DNA from: an uncultured SAR116 cluster alpha proteobacterium
GTDB lineage: Bacteria; Pseudomonadota; Alphaproteobacteria; Puniceispirillales; Puniceispirillaceae
Direction of reading: 5' to 3'
DNA length: 64,000 nucleotides
NCBI GenBank assembly: GCA_902596655.1
Contig: CACJUX010000009.1
Span: 1 to 64,000 of the forward strand
This document shows positions 62,312 to 64,000 of the stretch, piece by piece (the first letter of the stretch is position 1; each line of letters starts with the position of its first letter). Made by a program: the position numbers and the translations under genes. The notes below the pieces were generated by a model that saw nothing but the letters and a program-made list of their open reading frames with translations, had not been told where the DNA came from and did not search any database.

Positions 62312-64000
62312 ATGACCCAAGAATTGCGTAATATTGCGATCATTGCCCATGTTGACCATGGGAAAACCACATTGATCGACAGCATCATGAAACAGTCTGG
62401 TACTTTTCGTAACAACCAGTATGTCGATGAACGCGTTCTGGACTCAGGTGATCTTGAAAAAGAACGTGGCATCACCATTCTGGCAAAGCCAACCTCAGTT
62501 CAGTGGAAAGGTGTGCGGATCAATATCATTGATACGCCAGGTCATGCAGATTTCGGTGGTGAAGTTGAGCGAGTTCTAGATATGGCAGATGGGGTGATCC
62601 TGCTCACTGACGCAGCTGAAGGACCAATGCCCCAGACAAAGTTTGTGTTGGGCAAGGCTCTCAAACAGGGCTTGCGGCCAATGGTTATCATCAACAAGAT
62701 TGACAGAACTGACAATCGGGCCGAAGAGGTTGTGAATGAGGTCTTTGATCTGTTTGTGGCTCTTGATGCCAATGAAGATCAGTTGGATTTTCCCATCCTG
62801 TATGCATCGGGCCGGGATGGCTGGTGCGTGGAGGAACTTGGGGATGAGCGGGCTAATCTTCACCCCCTTCTTAATAACATACTAGCGCATGTAAACAGCC
62901 CCGACGTTGATGTGCAGAAACCGTTTGCAATGCTGGCAACGCTTCTGGTTTCTGACCCTTATCTTGGCCGCTGCTTGATTGGACGCGTTATTCAGGGAAC
63001 GATTACTGTTAATGCTTCGGTAAAGGCCATTAATTTGGATGGTGAAACGGTCGAAATGGGCCGTCTGACAAAGCTATTGCGTTTTGAGGGCACCCAGCGT
63101 GTTTCAGTCAATCAGGTCTTCGCTGGCGACATTATCTGTGTTGCAGGTTTAACAAAGGCTTCGGTTTCAGACACTATTGGTACTCCCAACATCACGCAGC
63201 CCCTGTTATCCACTCCTATTGATCCACCTACAATGTCTGTGACGATTACAGTGAACGACTCGCCATTAGCTGGTTACGAGGGTAAAAAGGTGACCTCTAC
63301 GTCGATCCGAGAACGTTTACTTGCAGAGGCTGAAACAAACGTAGCCATTACGTTTGCCGAGAGTGCTTCAAAGGATGCCTTCGAGATTGGTGGTCGCGGT
63401 GAATTACAACTTGGCGTTCTGATCGAGCAGATGCGGAGAGAGGGTTTTGAGATGACGGTGTCGCGCCCACGGGTATTGTTCCAGACTGATGAGGCTGGCA
63501 ATCAGATTGAACCGGTGGAGGAAGTCACCTTTGACGTAGATGACGCGTTTTCTAGTGCTGTCATCGACAGCATGAATCGGCGTAAGGGTGAGATGCTTGA
63601 CATGCGCGCGGTGGGTGCAGGCAAAACCCGGATCGTGTTCCGTGTGCCCTCACGCGGGCTAATCGGATATCAGAGTCGATTTCTAGCCCAGACACGCGGT
63701 ACAGGTGTGCTTAACCGAATTTTTCACTCCTATGCACCTTATAAGGGTGATGTCGAGGGGCGTCGCAATGGTGTTTTGATCTCCACCGACTCAGGTGTTG
63801 CTGTTGCTTATGCGCTTTTCAACCTGCAGGAACGCGGCTTGATGTTCGTAAACCCACAGACACCGGTCTATCAAGGAATGATCGTTGGCGAACACAACCG
63901 CAATAATGATCTTGAAATCAATGTGCTGAAAGGTAAGCAGTTAACAAATGTACGAGCGTCTGGCAGCGACGAGACGGTCAAACTTGTGCCCGCCAAGAAA
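62312..64000 (+). CDS. typA: Translational GTPase TypA/BipA, 3' truncated by the window edge
   Basis: The frame stays open to the last base: 563 codons of about 605-610. The G1 loop is AHVDHGKTT, G3 is DTPGHADFGGEVERVLDMADG, G4 is NKIDR, and the TypA-specific parts FEIGGRGELQLGVLIEQMRREGFE and SRGLIGYQSRFLAQTRGTGVLN follow. It binds ribosomes under stress. The track lacks it because no stop occurs within the window. Three tandem ATGs occur at 62306, 62309 and 62312; the last gives the usual start (TQELRNIAIIAHVDHG), preceded by AAAGAGAG. Confidence 0.96.
   Translation, partial: MTQELRNIAIIAHVDHGKTTLIDSIMKQSGTFRNNQYVDERVLDSGDLEKERGITILAKPTSVQWKGVRINIIDTPGHADFGGEVERVLDMADGVILLTDAAEGPMPQTKFVLGKALKQGLRPMVIINKIDRTDNRAEEVVNEVFDLFVALDANEDQLDFPILYASGRDGWCVEELGDERANLHPLLNNILAHVNSPDVDVQKPFAMLATLLVSDPYLGRCLIGRVIQGTITVNASVKAINLDGETVEMGRLTKLLRFEGTQRVSVNQVFAGDIICVAGLTKASVSDTIGTPNITQPLLSTPIDPPTMSVTITVNDSPLAGYEGKKVTSTSIRERLLAEAETNVAITFAESASKDAFEIGGRGELQLGVLIEQMRREGFEMTVSRPRVLFQTDEAGNQIEPVEEVTFDVDDAFSSAVIDSMNRRKGEMLDMRAVGAGKTRIVFRVPSRGLIGYQSRFLAQTRGTGVLNRIFHSYAPYKGDVEGRRNGVLISTDSGVAVAYALFNLQERGLMFVNPQTPVYQGMIVGEHNRNNDLEINVLKGKQLTNVRASGSDETVKLVPAKK

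Overview
The window looks like a stretch of a marine alphaproteobacterial chromosome of moderate GC by eye. The gene set (dense short operons, Entner-Doudoroff sugar catabolism, cox-type molybdo-flavoprotein genes, methanethiol oxidase, a DmdA-like methyltransferase, sulfopyruvate decarboxylase, several 2-oxoglutarate oxygenases) resembles SAR116 / Puniceispirillum-type or roseobacter-like bacteria. This placement is inference from gene content only. No rRNA, tRNA, CRISPR array, insertion sequence or phage gene was recognised.

Layout. 1-2.3 kb: end of a DUF1538 membrane protein, two divergent PII-like proteins and a coiled-coil protein. 2.6-4.3 kb: PfkB sugar kinase and a FrcK-like P-loop kinase. 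4.5-9.0 kb: a cAMP signalling neighbourhood (membrane class III adenylate cyclase and metallo-beta-lactamase lipoprotein on +, cyclic-nucleotide-binding protein and second metallo-hydrolase on -). 9.3-13.0 kb: cox/xdh-type genes (coxM, coxS, coxG, an XdhC-like and a MocA-like maturation factor) without the catalytic coxL. 13.3-16.4 kb: HpcH/HpaI lyase, methanethiol oxidase, ferredoxin and CoA-binding protein. 18.5-23.6 kb: oligopeptide-type ABC transporter. 24.0-25.1 kb: sulfopyruvate decarboxylase (comDE), followed by the remains of an EnvZ-like kinase. 25.8-34.7 kb: gap and glk facing zwf-pgl-edd-eda with an oxidoreductase and an AGE epimerase, a complete route from glucose to KDPG cleavage. 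35.0-45.2 kb: DUF3604 protein, decayed TauE/SafE exporter, PhyH oxygenase, GAF protein pair, pobA, dinB, and a BKACE / DmdA-like pair. 45.8-52.8 kb: enoyl-CoA hydratase, LysR regulator, aldehyde dehydrogenase stub, luciferase-like monooxygenase, alpha/beta hydrolase, Xsc-like ThDP enzyme, malonyl-CoA decarboxylase. 53.0-58.6 kb: ppk-ppx-phoR-phoB. 58.7-64.0 kb: small genes including a 54-residue DUF2256 protein missing from the ORF track, a dead arsenic pair (arsC, aquaporin), an MFS exporter and the start of typA.

Recurring themes are organosulfur/one-carbon metabolism, carbohydrate oxidation by the Entner-Doudoroff route, and phosphate/polyphosphate control. At least five genes are visibly decaying (EnvZ-like kinase, TauE/SafE, aldehyde dehydrogenase, arsC, aquaporin), which suggests recent loss of accessory functions.

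Most calls come from reading motifs in the supplied translations; no database search was possible. Start codons were moved from the track's first possible start when a Shine-Dalgarno-like sequence, signal peptide or family N-terminus argued for a later one.
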